Shown here: positions 11,501 through 26,500 of the stretch, piece after piece
Layout of the letters: every line of letters starts with the position of its first letter
Numbering within the stretch: position 1 is the stretch's first letter
Source of the DNA: Arctopsyche grandis
Lineage: Eukaryota > Arthropoda > Insecta > Trichoptera > Hydropsychidae
Length of the DNA: 64,000 bases
Direction: 5' to 3'
Assembly: GCF_051622035.1 (NCBI RefSeq)
Contig: NC_135362.1
Coordinates: 10,295,501 to 10,359,500, forward strand
Translations under genes and position numbers: made by a program
The notes under the pieces: model-generated
The model's database searches: none
What the model was told of the DNA's origin: nothing
The model's input: the letters and a program-made list of their open reading frames with translations, nothing else

Positions 11501-14500
11501 ATACATACATATGTATGTACATATGAAACAAACGATCATTTGTGTTCTTCCAATATGTTGATACATTGTTTCTGTTGGTGTGTGGGTTATATAAAAACAT
11601 TATTGTCAACAAACTATAATGTTGTTTAGAATATTTTTGTAACACTACGTCCATCTGCATTTGTGAAATGTTCGAAACTATTAAGTATTTATGGCAGCAT
11701 ACAATAATGTCATAAAAAACTGTCTACATCTTATGTTGAATTAAAAATAAGTCAAAACCTGTTGTTGTTGTGTACATAGATATATATTTATATGATGAAA
11801 AAGCTTTTTGTTATTATTTTAGTAGGATTTGAACTATTTTTCTCGTGAATTATTGTGACGTGTTTAGCAAATGTGTATGTATGTATATTTATGATGCCTG
11901 TTCTTTAAAACAAAGATAAAGTATTACATATGAGAGTGGGCGAATATCGTGTCTAATATTATATTATGCAAAGTTTAAAATATTTCTCTTATTTGTTTGA
12001 TAAATGATACACGTTTTTCATAAAGCTCTGTTCACATTAGCGTAACTCTGCATAATACTCACAAATTTTTACGAAATGAAAACAAACTAAATTTAATAGT
12101 CACTACTTTGTACAAGAAAGATTCATATGAATACGTTTTCAATTAATATTAATGCATATATATATATTTTGTCGGTATCGGTATAAACAACATATGAGCC
12201 GTTATATTTGAAAGTGGCGGAAGTTCAATTTCAGTTCCAAAAACACCATTTCTGTTTGATTTAATTCACAAATTGTTATCACTTCTTTCAATTCGATATG
12301 TCCAGAATCTCGGAAGAGGAGATTAAACGTATTACAAGCCACCAGTATTCTTAAATATTGTTAAACGCTATATTTAATGTTTTGCGAAAAATTTCTTGAA
12401 TTGAAGAAAAGTGGATTTATACCACTTTCAAATATAATGGATCATACATATGTACATACGTAGCAACTTTCCTGTATTATCGGCTATTGTTCTTGATTTA
12501 TTTAAGAAACATGTCATTGTACAACATTACATAAATTACCTTAGTACACAAATATGTACATGCATACATATATTGCAATGTTAGGTACATAATACTTTGG
12601 AACCGTTTGACCCATTGCCTCCGATTAATCCGGAAAAAAAAACGTTGTTTATTATATTAAAACGAGTCGTTATCGTTCGACGGGTTCATCGAGGTTACTC
12701 AACTCGAACGAAAGCACTCGGTGTCGCAGTTCCGACGAACATTCCACAGAACACAAAGCAAAGACGTGGACCATCGTATTAATACGTACGTACATATTTA
12801 CGTTTGTAGGAAGTTCAAAAGGTGTGTAAAAACTTTTTAGCGGACCGTTAGCGGGATTGCATAATGGAGCGACGCAGTAATAATAAAGGAGAGCTGCCAA
12901 ATTGTAACGCGCGCGCGCCTTTTTTGTCAGCTGCCAAGAGTGACAGCTAATTAGCTGGCGGCTACATGTCGCTTCTACAAAGGAGTTTTGCGATAGGAGC
13001 CACTCTCGTTTATCTCGGATCGGCCGGGTCAGAGGTGGCTGCTGCTGCTGTTGCTTCTGCTGCATCGGGCATACCACACTAAGTCAATTAGTCTGACAAT
13101 TGTGCTGGACAATGAATGGTTCGACGAATTGGTCGGCGGATGGTGGGTTTCAGACGCTCCTTCCTAGAATTGTCCCACCTTCTTAATTGATGGTACTCTC
13201 TGTGTGTATGTGTTCGTATTGTTAACAGACGTGAACTTAATTCGTTCTAAATAGTGTGCTATTTTAATTTCGATTGTGAGTGTCTTCTTCCAATATGTGT
13301 GGTTTTGATTTTATTTCTCTTCTTATCATATTCCTCTCTTCCAGGTAAGCCTATCTTGTCATATCAATCTTTACTTATATTTTCTTCTTCTGTCTCGTTT
13401 GCTCAATTCTGATCGTATCGTGGTCATTTATATCGTCTGGGATCCGGTGGACGAACTGCCTCCACTCCCCCCGGTACTGTTCCAAGTCTAAAGTAGCTTT
13501 TAGAGACAAATCCGCCAATTCTTTAATTTGATCTGACCATCTGTCCTCTCGCTCGCCTTCCCTCTAATGTTTCGGTAACTATGTAGTGCTTCATAGAAAG
13601 TTTTTTCTACAAATTCTTCCTGGAGTCTCTGATATTGCCAGCTCTTTGAGGATGAAGACCAGTGGCGTGCCGTGAAAATCTCCCTGTTTTTGTTGCACAG
13701 CCTTACTTACGTGTGCGTGAGCAGGATACAAGGGGACTACATATGTAAGTGACGTCGTACCGAGTCCCCTTGTATCCTGTTCGCGCACACCTAAGTGAGG
13801 CTGTGCGATGAAAACAGAGAGATTTCACTGATGGACACGTTTGCGTGTGTTGCGGTCCATGGAATGCGAGACACACGAATGTCTTCATCTTCAAAAAGCT
13901 GTTAGTTTCTATATTTAAATCCATTCAGACATTTTTTTGTTTTCATCTTTCCATTATCTACAAAACATACACCTATACAAATTTTAGCCCAAAAAGAGTG
14001 ATTTTGTTAGTTAGGAACATCTCAAAATAATTGTATGTATGTTTGTGTGATTTTTAATATTCTAATGTTGCTCATTTTCGTGTGTAATGATAAATTGAAA
14101 TACACCATTTTATTTATTCATTTTCGATTACTACGTGAATTGCGTCGAAAATTTGGCACGTTTTTTTTTTCATTTGTGCAAACATCATACCTAGTATAAT
14201 TTGATTCTGTAAATACTTATCGATGCGACTTATAATAATTTATTTAAAAAAACATCAATATTTTCAAATATGCAAATTGTTTACATTTTTATCACAGACA
14301 TTACCATTCAGTAATGATGCATTATATCGTGTCAAAGTTTGTGTTTCATTACGCATTATAAATCAAAATTGCCTCATTTTCTATATGTACATATGTTTTT
14401 TGCGACACTCTTATCGTCATTGATAATCTGATTTATTTTATTGATATTTACGAATTCATTCATTCAACGAATTAAAATTCATCACGATTTATTCAAACGA

Positions 14501-17500
14501 GGGGCGAAATTATTGTCAATAAATTATATCGATTGGGTCGACGGTTGTTTATTTTTTCGATTTCACGATCGTTATTTTGAAAAATTTTAACGCCTAAAAG
14601 GTGCTAGAAACCGGTCATGGAGCGAAAGCAACGACACGATTAATCATGGTGTGAATGATGTTGATGTTTATACAAATTCGACATCGGGTTGTGAATAGGT
14701 CGAATTAGAACGTTAGATTAGTTTTTTTTTATTGTCGTACATCGAAAGTCGTGTTTTCGGATGCAAAGGGTTAACGCCTTAACCGTGTTGTGACATTTTA
14801 TGAAAATTATTATTCAGGTCATCTGTCAAGCTATAACGACTTCGATCCGTACAAATTTATGCAAACGAACATCGATGCTTAGTCAGAACGATTTTCTTAA
14901 ATCTCAAACAGCGGTTGAAATCAATACGTTTCATCAGCGTTATTGGAAAATTCCGTTGAAATATCACATGTCGTACGATGAAATAAAATGGGGTCCACTA
15001 TGTAAATCACGCTGAAAACAATCGATATTCATTAAATTTTATTCGATGCCTGTAAATTGCGACAGGAATTTATATGGACATTATAATTTAGTGTATTTTG
15101 TAAATTAAAAATAACGATTATTATACCTGATTTCCATACAAATGTAACATCGTAATTTTCAAACACGACCTTTTCCAAAACTTTTTCTAGCATAACTCAA
15201 CGGCTATACTTAGATTTAACCGAATCTATTCCGGAACGGGTGTAAATCTTTTAACAAATAAATTCCTTTTATTTGTAAAAAAATCAATAATTTTCCATGT
15301 TTTTTATATTTAGCTTAATTTTATTTTATTTGCCGTCTGAATTTTTTATATAAAATCAAAACTGCTTCACGCGCACATTGACCATGATTTTGCATGATAA
15401 ATTAAAAACAAACTACTCTTAATTTCAGACGCTTCAGAAAAATAAACAACCGATGTATATTTCATTTCATGACTGTTTTCAATAAAGAAGAAAATACTTG
15501 ATTCTTATTGGTCAGCTTATAATATAGGAATCACACATGTTGATGTTTGCATATACGTATGTATAATATAAGAACATAACAAAATTTTAGACCAATAATA
15601 ATCGAGATTTGGAGTTTGCAAAGGCTACTAAAATGGAATATAGCACATACTTACATATATAAACATACAAATCTAAATATATGATATTGAATGGAATTAT
15701 AACTGTATTGATTTTAATCTTTAATAGAATACGTTTGTGTAGAAGATAAACGACCGTAAATTCACGAAGTGTGAAAAACCAGTTAATGACTCGTCTTCGC
15801 GATTTGCATACATATTACGTATAATATTATAATTTAACGAGAAATTTATTTTATTTATACGTGCGTGGCTGTGAGCGTCATAGCCGATATTATAGGCAAT
15901 ACTCTTCATATATAAATATGCAAATTATTGGCATTGTTCGTCGATAAGATCGCGTCAGTGTCGAGCTTTCGTCGTTTCGAGTTTCATGTGGGATGTAATG
16001 TAATGCAAACGAGGAAATTCGTACGTGTCGCGGGCATTGTTGGTCAATAACAATGAGATTATCGATTATGAAATGCGTATAAACTTGTTCTTATCATGTT
16101 GCGAAGCTATGGAGTAGGCTATTGTGTGCTAATTTCGGTGAATCGTATGTGGGATAGGAAAATGGTGGAAAATGTGCTTTTGCTGCTTGTAATTTTTTTG
16201 CGCAATGTGCTTTTAATTTCATTATTATAATTTAAGTCTATTACTATTACTGCTTCTCAGACATTTTCATCGATAACTTCAGTTGATGATTAGCTAATTG
16301 CAGTCATCATAATAGTGTTATGTATACTACATATAAGTACCTTGTACCTACTAGTACCACTATTTATAAGTCGTTGTATCTTATCTATTATATATGCGTA
16401 TTTTGCAACAAAAAATGCACATTTTCGTTCCTATACTATATTTATCGAGATAATATTATAGATTTTTACTTTATCTATGTACGTAGTAACAATAGAAGAA
16501 GTTTTGTGATCATACGAAAATTCGAACTCGAGATTTTGACTGATTCGAACTCAGAATCGATTACTGATCACGTTTTCATGATCTAGAAAAAATGTGTGTG
16601 TGTCTGTGTATTTTGGGGATTTTTTCAACACCGTTAGTCCTATCGAACCGAAACTTAGTATCGGTTACTGAAATTCTTATCGACACTACGTAAATTTTTT
16701 TCAATTTTTTTAATTAAACTGCATTCATTAAGTACGTACGAAAATATCAAACATATCAATTAAACGTTACCATGTTTTTTCATGTTGCTTATTTCTTATC
16801 TATCTGAATGTTCATTCGATTTTTTGTTCAACTACTGTCGACACTTGCATCTACATGTGTGATTTAATATATACATATACATATGTAGGCGCGACAATAT
16901 CGTGCGCGGTTTTGTCGGCGCGGTATTGTCGTGCGTGGCTTTGTCGGTGTGCCATAAATATGAGTAGCCAATTCAAATGATGAAATTTTTTTTAATAGAG
17001 ACTGAAATACGTAATATTTTCCAATTTTCCGGTCCCGTAATTTGAAGCTTTGTCAACTATCCTTAACCTAACCAAACCTCTGAGAAATTTTGAATATTGA
17101 TAATACAATTCAATAGATCAGAAACTCTAATAGAAATTCCGTCTCCCCGGTGGCCCAATCCGCCAATGCTTCGAAGGCATACAAATTGAATCAACAATTA
17201 TAATGCATCGAATAATGAATACGTATAAAATAAAATTAGAAAGTCCTATCGGATTTACACAATAGACCAATAAAGGTTCAGGATATCCCCAGCGCGTGAC
17301 CCAATTAGTATGCTGGGCCATGCTCCCGTTTGGCGCTAGTGTGGCACATCCTTTCCGTTCGTCTGTCCATCTGTCTGTTGGCGTCAATTTAGGGGGCAAC
17401 CACCATTGGCTCTGGTGTCGGTCAATGCGTCATTGTTTACATGTTCTGGGTATCTGAGTCACACACAACACTGCGATGACGATCCGTGACGACACTGACG

Positions 17501-20500
17501 CAACAGGTCACACCGCTCGACGGCAACACACGACGACACACTATTTATAGGCGGCTCATCATCATCACACCATCATCGACCGTGTGTGTATACCACCACA
17601 CACCGGCTATTATTGTGTGATTATCTCTCTCACACTTGAATGAGCCCTGTCCGCGTGTGTCGTCATCGTGACGGACCATCATTGGGTCAGCGTGTCAATT
17701 TTGATGATGTTCCATCAATGATTCGAGCTCGCACTGCATTCAGACGTATGTAGTAGATCTTGTGTCATACTACAGTGATTATGCTAAAAACAGTATATGA
17801 TACATAATAGTTATGTTGACATTTATACCAGGGCTGTGGAGTCGACTTAGACTTCGATTTTATTTTTTTTCCATTGGGTTAATTTTTGAATATATTTGTA
17901 GTACTAATACAAAGTGCAGCATATATGTATTTATAGCGAGTTGATATAATCATTAAATTCTAATTAAACTTTTTATTATTTCGATATTTTTATTTTTTAT
18001 ATATTATATGTATATCTATGAGCCGTTGTATTTCAAAGTGGCATAAGTCCACTAAATCATTAAATATAATATTTTGCGGTTAAAAATATTTAAAAATACT
18101 GGTAGCCTGTAATACGTTTATTCTGCTTTTCCGAGATTCTGGACTATCGAATTAAGTGATAAAAATTAATTAAGTGATAACAATTAATTAAGTTATATCA
18201 ATTAATTAATTGATAACAATTAATTAACTGATAACAATTAGTGAACTACGCCAAACAGATATAGAGTTAGAACTAAAAATTGGACTTTCGCAACTTTTAA
18301 ATATAACGACTCATAACAAGCAACGACTCAAGGCGCACGACATAAAGCTCACAGAATTATTTCTACGTATAAAAACGTTATTTTTTTAAACAAAATCAAT
18401 CTAAAATTCAATAAAACGTGTCGAATTTACACATTATCCTATCACAGGCCTCTTCTCAATTTAACCTAAGCATGAGAAAAAGGTAAATGTAGAAACACTC
18501 TCAGATCTGCTTACATTAGGAATTGTTAAGCCACTCTTAGTTAGTAAATATGTACATACATTATTAGGTAAAAAAAATTCGGTTTTAACAAAATCGGAGT
18601 TGCTCAAATTTTTGACATCTCTGATTCCACAACCCTGCATGAAAAGTGCTCTTCATAATTGGTATTTATATGTTTTTTCTCGTGCTTGAGATAACGTTTG
18701 TGTTTGCAAACTTCGGTTATCTTTGTTTGTCGTATGTGACATCTTATTGTTTCGTTTGAATTGAAAAGTGAGACTTCTTATTTCATTTCTGATGTTTTAA
18801 ATTCATTCATGTGTCATACTTGATGTTTTTCTTTTTCTTTATAAAGACCTTCAGGTGAGCTAGATGCTATTACTATAACTGGAAAATTGTACGATAAATT
18901 ATACACATAATTTGTTATGAATGAAATATTGTAGAGATAAGGATCGGATGTTTGATATGATATACTACATAGTATTTACACGTGTTAATATTTATAACGC
19001 ATGTCACAATTAGATTATTTGATGCAAAATAATCTAATTTATCACATCATATGTAGATCTGACGTGGATTATCGTTTTGATATATACAACAACTTTTTTG
19101 TACAATTTTAAAGCAAATTTGATACATCGCGTTTGATTCAAATGACATCTGAGTATTTGAAACTTTCACAAAACACTCCTGTCAAAATGTAAACAACACA
19201 TCGTCAATAACATCGGACAAGTACAATGCGAAACTTCCACCACTCCTTTGACACTATCGATCAAAATGATTAATGGAATCGAATTAGAAAGCAGAAAAGA
19301 TCGTGCACAGTGCAGAAAATGCACATTCCGCAACGACAAAAGCTTATCAGATGTGGTACCCAGAAAGTCGACGGGCACCAGTAGCAGTTCACGGTCACGT
19401 ACATTATCGTGACTCATTCGGGTCACGCAAACGTTGCAAGCTGCACCGAGATTGTTACGCAAACGATTTTATTGTCCTCGTAAAGTATTTCAGGAGACAC
19501 ACACGAGCACGTAGGTGTGTAATTGAGGTGGGTCATCGGCCTGACATCGGTGACCATTCCAATTGGCTCCAATTATTGACCCGTACGTTGATTGTAGATC
19601 CGCAATTGCACATGTCATTGTTTAGCAATCATTCGTGATTCACGAGCGGGAAACCCGACCTCCCTCCCCGATTCGTTACAAGGATCTGCCAATTGTGAGG
19701 TGTTACTTGTACGTGCACGATTCATGAATGGCACGATGGACGTAGACCGCAAACGTTTTTCCCGCCAACTAAGCACATTTGTATTCGAAATGATAAGAAA
19801 TTTCGTGCATTTGCTATTTTAATCGTTGCTGATTTAATATGACTAATCTTCTTTTGCATCTTAAAAATTGTTTGTGAAGTGAGTCTTGTATGCACAAAAT
19901 GTATCCACGTAGTTTGCATCTACATGAATTCGCGGTGTAAAATCGATCGGGTATGCACATTGAGTCGGTCGGAGTTCATATGTTTAGGGCGGTTTCCGAC
20001 TAGCGTTTTTTTCTGCGCGTATACGGTCGTTTCGGCCTACGCGCTTACACTCGCGCTACTTTTCGCGCTTCAAAAAACCGGACGCGCGTACACGGGCTTA
20101 TTCCGGCGTTTTCGCTCGAACCGGTAGTGGTGATTTAGTATCAACATGGATAATACGAGCTTATAAGCGCATCTACGCTCGTATGAGTTGCGCGTATGGA
20201 AAACGACGCGCCTATACGCGCCTACATGCACTTCAAAAAACGAGATTATACGCTCGTATAAAACGCTAGTCTGAAACGGCCCTTAGTATTAAAAGTGCAG
20301 ACACGGAGTGGTACGCGGCACTTATTTTTTTTTAGATAATTTTTCACATGCAAAAAAAGCTAGCTCTAGCTAGCTCAAAAAAAGCTAGCTTTTATTGACA
20401 TTGGTTTGACAGTGATTCCCATATTTGAAGAAATGTAAGAGAAACTTAAGATCTTTCGAATTAAAAATGATATGAAGATACGCCCACTACAGCTAGAAAC

Positions 20501-23500
20501 CACAAGCACGTTCCGTACCGCACTTTTTAGTGTGTAATTATTACCTTAATATCTCACCGGTATATGTTAAAACAGTTGTAAAATACTTTCTAAAAATAGG
20601 AAGAAACGCAGCAATAAGTCGTGGATGTGTATATTTGTCTTAAAAAACGTCTTAAAAAACGATGATTATATGTATGTGTATTTTTTACCTAATCGCTCTC
20701 GATGTATGTTTGGTTTCATATCGAGGATATGATACAAGTATATAGCTCACAGGCTTATCAACTTGACTTGCCAAAAATTGACAAATTCTGCAGATGAAAC
20801 CGAAAGCGACTTTATTAATAATTTAAGTTTGATTTCTATTTTTTTTTATATAGCTATATATTTTACCATGATGACATTGAGAGCTGCCTCTGAGTGACAC
20901 CTATGGTATTAAACTTGTACATATTTAAATTTGAAATCATATTCAAATAGTGGTGACAAATAGTAGGTAGGATGATTTTTTCGCCGTTTCAACAATGAAA
21001 TCAGATAAATTGACAAACTCTGATAGGAAACGATCGACTTAAAGTCACAATAGCCAAGTCTTGCAAGCAGTACTGCAGAAATACTAAAACTGAGGTCAAC
21101 TCGGGGCTTGAACCCGGCAACCTCTTGGTGGTAAGCATTGACGCAACCATTGGATGTATTGTATCCAAGTTTTATTAATTCACTTTAGTTGTTACGTCTT
21201 CAAAGGAAGAAAACTATTTCTTTAAACTTGTGTCCAATGTATCCATATAAAGTCAAAGCTTATCCGATTTGTTTGGAAAATAATGAAGTTTTACAATTCA
21301 TTTGTCTACAAATTATTGAAACATATATACCTATAGTGTAATTAAAACAAAAATCAATGTAGGCTATCAATCAGTGATGGCGATTCCGTGATGATTCCGT
21401 ATTAAGCTCGTTCTACCTGTTTCGACATCGATCACGGGACTTTTATTATACAAGACCGCACCCAGTTTTTGTTTTTGTAAAAATCGGCTAATTTAACGAA
21501 GCGTTCTTTCGTTAGCTCTGTGTTAATACGATTTCGATGAATTATTACGGCATTTTTCCGAAATGCGGAAGATCTGCCGATGGGAAAGGTCAATGCGTTT
21601 TCATTTATCAGATTTTTTTGCACTTTCAGCGTTAACCCATTCGGTGTACCGTTATGTTCTTAGCGTGCAATGTGCATACTGAAAGCTTGTCGACCTCGCT
21701 CGTTAACTTTTGCAAGCTTACGTGCTCTGTAATTTCCGTGACTGTTTCGTATTATTTAACCATTCACCTCACATTATGGTTTATATTATGTATATGTCAA
21801 AAATCGATGATAGTTCCTTTTGGTAGTTGGTTTTTTTTTTGATTTTGAATGCTTACGCTTTATTATGGTGTCAATGGAACTGTCTGTTTAAAATATTATT
21901 TATCTTCAAGTGGAGTACTTGATTTCAAGATTTGCCTCATCATTTTTTTGCGTTATAATTTTAGATAATATAGTGTTGTGGTAATGTAAGGATAATATTT
22001 TCTCGGATAAAAAAATTGGCAGTTCTACATATGTACCAGTGGCTTGCCGTGGTATTCTCCCTGTTTTTGTCGCACAGCGTTACTTAGTGTGCGCGAGCAG
22101 GATACAAGGGGAGTAGGTGACGTTATACCGAGTACCAGGATACTCGGCATTGCCCGGGCGTTTTTATATTGGATATTGACGAAAGGTGGATAAAAGAAGT
22201 GCTGGAATGGTATCCGAGTATGTAAAATGGTAAATGGAACACGGCAAGAAAGATGAATCAACGAAATTAGGAAAATGTGTGGGGTGAAATGGATGACAAT
22301 TGCGCAAAACAGACGAATGGAAGCGCGTTGAGGAGGCTTTCATCCAGTAGTGGATGGCGAAGTGCTGTGAATTATGACAAATTTGGCCATTAATTTGGGG
22401 CAACCTGTTATAATACTATAGTAAAATGAAATATATAATATAATACGTTTAACCTAAATTGGTGTAATTTCAGATATGTATGTTGAAAATTGTGAATTTT
22501 ACAGCGAACAAATTGTCTCTTTGATTATGGATTAAAATTTGAATCAGAAAATATGATAAATTAAATAAATTGTAGATCGAAATCTGAATATGCAATTAGT
22601 TTTATGAATTCAATGCTCTATCAATTCCACTATCTCTGTATATATACATATGCTAATTATAAACAACAAAAGAAGGAACTAAATTAATTATAGTAACACG
22701 CGGCTTACTTCTAACGTAAACTGCAATCACTGATGCAAAAATTCTACGGCCAAGGTTACACGAGTGAATATATAAATAGCGTTAGTGAACTCTGCGATAA
22801 ATTTATACGAGGATAGCTACGTAAGAGTAATCAGGAAGTAAAACGCTTCCAAACAAGCCACTATCTCAGTTTCAAGCTCATACTCAGAATGCGTAGTATT
22901 ATGTCATTGGAAGGTTCTCAGTAAATTAAACAGTCACACGTTTACACAATCATTGGACTCACGGAGTTTGATTTCGTTGTTTCAGGATCATCTCGGCACG
23001 ACGAAGTTGGGATCAATCGAAGACATGACGACAACTATGATAAACTTGAAGAAGAACAGTTTGGCCTCCAGCCAGTTGTCCAGCCAGTTGTCCAGCCAGT
23101 TGTCAAGCACTCAGACGACGTTTAGTCAAGCTCAAGTCACAACTTCAACCTCCCAGGTCTGTACAGATTGTAGTTTTGATTTAGCTTCTTTCGTATATTT
23201 TGCGTATTCTTCTTCGACTTCTTTTCACCAGTCTAAATATTTGTTCTGTCATTCCGTAGTAGTATTATTAGTCGAGTTCACCTGGAGTGGTGTGGATCGT
23301 GGGTGTTCGGTCGAATGTTGCCAACTTTTAACACGGACCGACCTTGACTGTAAATAACGTTGCCTCTCCTCTCGACATTGTTTATCTTCGTGTGTCGTAA
23401 TAATAAGAGATATCTGCGAAGACGGCCAGACTCGATGGCCACTTCCTACATCTCCCACTGTTATTATTTTTTTTCGAGTTTGTGTATGTGTCGGTATACA

Positions 23501-26500
23501 ATGCCTCTTTTGTTATAACGCGTCGCGCTTCTTAGTATGATTTGTCTTATCTGGTTGTTGTATTGATGTGTTTAGAGGGTTTTGATTGATGACAGTTTTG
23601 TCACATCTTGTCATTGCTAGGTAAATCGTAGGCGGAGTCGTGATTTTCGAATTTAAATAATTTTGACTGGCGATGTGACAAGTTACATATATTAGTGTCT
23701 GTTAAAATTATCTTTGAACGTTTAGTAAGATTTTTTCGTTTGAAAATATAATAATAAATGATACGAGGAAAATTCACTGATAATTTCCGCAAGAGTGTTG
23801 AACTCTGTATAGCGACACCTATTGGTGAAAAGTTGAACTTTGTTGAAATTATATTTTTATATGAAAGTTTTCCTCGAATGTTTAATTAATTATGTGACGG
23901 TAATGGATTTGATGTCATTACGTTTAATTTATTGCACTTCGTATATCAATTTTTAATAACATTTTTTTCATTACTGAATTAGACACGCACTGTAATTATT
24001 GTATTATTTATACGTCAATAAATTGTAATTATCAAGGGGTATGAAAAATGTTTCTAAATTAGTGGTTTAAATTTTTAATTCAATTTATACAGTTTTAAGT
24101 AGGTACATATAAAGAAATACATAATGATCGTCAAAAACTTGGGGGCTGTACTATCACTGACTTTATAAGCTTAATGATGTTTAATTTAGTATGAATGAGG
24201 AACATAAATTAAAATTATTAAAAGCATGTATGAATTTTTAATATAATTTTGACATACATTTATAAACTTTTTATTTAAAATTTAATTTACTGAATTTTAT
24301 ATACAATTTTTCTTTTTTTTATGTATAATACATTAGAATTTTATTATACAAGTCAACCGATTGTCTATTGGTACATATTTATATCCACTGCAAAAGGTAC
24401 ATACTATCGCTTTGCACTATAATTTTCATTAAAAAAAGTATAATATCAGTTTCCCGGTCCATTACCAATAATCGAACATTTAAATACATTAATCACTAAT
24501 CAAATATTATTGTTTTAAAAATGAATAGTGTGGTTAAAATTTCACGAATCAAATAAATTTGTTTATTAATTAAATATGGGTTGGTTTCAACGAGTGTGTG
24601 TAAACGAAAAATAAAACAATTAAAATAAAAACACGAAAATTTACCTGTTTCTCATCGGGAAAAAGCGCGTCTGGTAGAATTGACGCTCGGTAACGGAATA
24701 GCGTTTTCCTCGTTCTGTAATCTTTTTCACGGTCTATTTTCAGGTGAACTACAACTAAAAAAGCTTGTGATGTCGTTCGATTCCCCGAACTTCGGTCGAT
24801 GTTGCCAAATCCCCTTTTTCTTATTAACCGTATTTTGGTCGGTTCCCGCCTCTCGGCTCGAACGCTTTTCCGATAACTGTCCGACATTGGCGCCAGATGA
24901 TCCAGAAATAAATATTCCGCAGTCGCCGTCGCGGTGATGATGAGGTGTAAAAGTTTCCCAGATCTATGATGAGGAGGTTGATGATGTTTCACCCTAAATT
25001 AGAGAAGCGCTTTCACGCTATTTTTGCCAAAGAGATACGGAGATTACGAGAACAGAAGTCGAACACTTCATCTTCTGGCTAACATTTTCACAATTTTATA
25101 TTAAAGTGTTCTGGGAAGATTTCTAACTGGAAGCTTATTCTTTTCCCCTATTCAAATTTAATTGAGTCTTTTATCAGTTCTCAGTCATGTTTTTTTCAAA
25201 TGAACCTTCATACGTATTTTGACTCAATATTCCCGACAACCCCTTCTGATTTGAATTCATAGTATTTTTTTTTTCAATTGTTATATTTGAATCACTCATG
25301 TAAATGCTCGTATGATTTTGATTCAATAAGAATGAATGACTGAGGGTGTGTGGTTTCGTATGGTTGTGTATTCCTGGAGCAGACGAAACAGTCATCATCC
25401 TCTCCTTGTAGTATTTATTGTCTCTGTCTCCTATTAACTCCAGTGACAACAAGTGTGACTAATCCGTCGCGCCAGATTAATGGCCTTGTCTATCTTTATC
25501 CCTGGGTTGATTCACCGATTGCCCTGTCATGGGATATTACAGAAGACGTTGCTCAATTTCATCAAACGGTTCGCTTCCTTCTTCGTAATCCAGGGTTACC
25601 TCTGGTCGCTTTTGCGAAAACTCATCTTCTGGATAAGTGGAGCGCTTTCCTGATATTTTGAAATGTGATTTCAGCGCATTTTAACATTCCTGAGAAGTCT
25701 TAGTAATACGCAGTAGTGAGAAAGACGACGTTTGCCAAAAAGTTTCAAGCGTCGACAGATAGAAAAGTTGAATCACACAGCGGTCGTAATTTACGTCTGT
25801 GTACGTAATAAGCAGGGATTTTAACGTATTGACACTTAAAGACGTACATATACATATATTTTCTGTTGAAGTTTCTTTTTACAACTTACGAGAATATATG
25901 CCCGTTTGTTTAAACACTGATAAAACTCGCATAATAATGCAATTTAGAATTTCAAATCATACTAGAAGAATTTTTGATTCAATATTTGAATTTTTCCATC
26001 GTTATTATCATTGTTGTATGCATTGTATATTTACTTGATGAGTTTCAATATTTATTCTGTCCACTCATACTTTTTGGTAGGGGTCGGTGCTCTTTGGCAG
26101 ACTTTTTTCCCTACCCAGCAACGCCCAGTAATTTCGTACAATGCTAGACAAAGCTGGCTAGTATTCGTAATAAAATATTTTTTCAAATTTTAATGTACAA
26201 TTAAATACTATTAATTTTCGATAGATATGTGTGTTTTCATACGAATAGCACCGAGCAACAAAAAAAAACTACAGGAGCGGAAACTTGCTCTCGTTTAAGA
26301 GATACGGGCGTTTTTATAAATATATGCAATTTTTAAAAATTCAAAATTTCTAAATAAAAAAATATTGCTGTGCCAAAAGTAAGTATTAGAATAAATAGTC
26401 TGGTGTTTTTTTCTATTGATTGTGATTTTTTATTGCTTTGAAATACTTATAATTAATTATCTAGCGAATGTTAAATGTCAAAAACATGCTTTTTTACATT

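Noticed and set aside
12670-13077. 135-codon minus-strand frame with a Gln run
   Set aside because: The Gln run is from a GCTGCT repeat; there is no recognisable domain and an overlapping plus frame of similar quality exists.
19166-19638. Opposed frames of 98 and 111 codons
   Set aside because: They overlap each other on opposite strands with no conserved motif.
21085-21155. Functional tRNA gene
   Set aside because: The B box is good, but the A box and clover-leaf are degenerate, and a SINE body found elsewhere follows it.
24570-24992. 140-codon minus-strand frame in Sarm1 intron 2
   Set aside because: No motif or splice partner; the plus strand is open over the same stretch, so composition explains it.
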